Origin: Planctomycetota bacterium
Lineage (GTDB): Bacteria > Planctomycetota > Phycisphaerae > WQYP01
DNA length: 5,481 bases
Assembly: GCA_021798635.1 (NCBI GenBank)
Contig: JAJZGH010000289.1
Coordinates: 1 to 5,481 of the forward strand
Reading direction: 5' to 3'
The notes under the pieces were generated by a model. It was not told the origin of the DNA, searched no databases, and saw only the letters and a list, made by a program, of their open reading frames with translations. Both the position numbers and the translations under genes were made by a program. Of this stretch, positions 4,870 to 5,481 are shown in pieces; the first letter of the stretch is position 1, and each line of letters opens with the position of its first letter.

Positions 4870-5481
4870 TCACAGGTCGCCCCCCGACGGCCAGTTGCGC
4901 CAATGTGTATTCGGTTCTTGTGTTGGTTTGTAGCGCTGGACATCGCCTGTCGCCAATACCTCCGCTACCATTTGGAATACTTCGGATCGGCCAGGAGACT
5001 CGCCCGCGGTTACGTCCGGATGGTGCCACTCCTCCAGCCTCAGTACCAACGGCACCTTGGCTTTTAAACGTTTGGCTAATTCCCCGTCCGTTGCCAGCAA
5101 CTTGGCCCGATATTCGGGCAACAGGCTTCGCAGCAAATCCTGCCCTGCGAATTCGGCGTCTCCCGGCGATTCGGCCATGCGCTGGGCGGCATCCAGAAGA
5201 TTCTTCCTCACCGGTTCTTTCTGCCGCAGGGCGTAGGCCCTCCAGTTCTCGATATCGAATTTCCGGCCGATTTTCTTGCCGGCCAGGAACGCCGCATCCC
5301 GATTAATCCGCACTACCGTCTCACGAATACGAAGACTTTTTGCGCCTTCATTCAAACTGTTGGCTTCATCAAGCAGCGGCCCATCCGGACCGTCGGATAT
5401 GGGATAAACCCAGCTATCGTTATCAAGCCCCGGCTTTCCCTTGAGGCAATTGCCAAAGCAATACAGCGAGCTGGAGAAACT
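4870..5481 (-). CDS. Unrecognised protein, C-terminal 203 residues, 5' end beyond the right edge
   Basis: The frame is open from the right edge to TGA at 4872-4870, and no start is visible. A TTG at 5355 exists, but the coding character continues upstream of it: residues such as LYCFGNCLKGKPGLDNDSW precede it. I do not recognise the family. The visible part is charged and soluble, with no membrane segment. A Lys/Arg-rich helical middle (GRKFDIENWRAYALRQ, then LLDAAQRMAE and LLRSLLPEYRAKLL) leads to distinctive short motifs: LVLRLEEWHHPDVTAGE, SEVFQMVAEVLATGD and PNTHWRNWPSGG near the end. WHHPD and NTHWRNWP look like conserved functional motifs, but I cannot assign an activity. The six-G run at 4885-4880 just before the stop may mark a frameshift (see findings). 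It points toward the transposase remnant and away from the housekeeping genes. Confidence 0.8.
   Translation of the reverse strand, partial: SFSSSLYCFGNCLKGKPGLDNDSWVYPISDGPDGPLLDEANSLNEGAKSLRIRETVVRINRDAAFLAGKKIGRKFDIENWRAYALRQKEPVRKNLLDAAQRMAESPGDAEFAGQDLLRSLLPEYRAKLLATDGELAKRLKAKVPLVLRLEEWHHPDVTAGESPGRSEVFQMVAEVLATGDVQRYKPTQEPNTHWRNWPSGGDL

Noticed and set aside
4793..4873. 26-residue ORF (GTG start overlapping the upstream TGA, minus strand)
   Set aside because: The GTGA overlap is suggestive of translational coupling, but the peptide is tiny, uses a non-ATG start and competes with the more meaningful cysteine frame over the same bases.
4803..5306. 167-codon plus-strand frame
   Set aside because: Opposite the right-hand minus-strand gene; Pro/Arg-rich translation typical of an antisense frame.
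1..5481. CRISPR array, riboswitch, rRNA, origin or attachment site
   Set aside because: I saw no regularly spaced repeats, no recognisable aptamer motifs, no rRNA sequence, and no tRNA-end duplication that would mark an integration site.

Overview
The window looks like a chromosomal segment of a moderately GC-rich bacterium, most likely a planctomycete (Planctomycetota, perhaps Phycisphaerae). This rests on my recollection of two proteins: the phosphoesterase, whose motif set and spacing match a family I know from planctomycete genomes, and a long two-domain YidC. No database search was possible, so the taxon is an inference.

Layout: (1) 1-829, minus strand, is the 5' part of guaA (GMP synthase), running off the left edge, with a plausible promoter at 857-885. 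(2) 830-1013 is a divergent intergenic region leading to tRNA-Val(UAC) at 1014-1087. (3) 1176-2045, plus strand, is a calcineurin-like metallophosphoesterase. (4) 2115-4070, plus strand, is yidC, the membrane protein insertase, close behind it and probably co-transcribed. (5) 4157-4572 is a gene graveyard. An alpha/beta-hydrolase gene with an intact Shine-Dalgarno and start codon breaks after about 35 residues and carries on as frameshifted traces. It abuts the C-terminal remnant of an IS3-type transposase. (6) 4573-4869 has no intact gene but holds several small hairpins and a diverged direct repeat with a 65-nt offset. (7) 4870-5481, minus strand, is the C-terminal part of an unrecognised protein that enters from the right edge.

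The left two thirds is ordinary housekeeping sequence: purine synthesis, a tRNA, a phosphoesterase and membrane protein insertion. The right third is accessory and decaying. The most interesting signal is at the end of the unrecognised gene. A run of six G (coding strand) lies just before its stop codon. Skipping one G would replace the last residues with a cysteine-rich tail (CxxCxxCxxC, then a CxGPxxCDG motif). A diverged copy of that last motif lies in the flanking repeat. I see no CRISPR array and no complete mobile element. I cannot support a complete new multi-gene system in this window.
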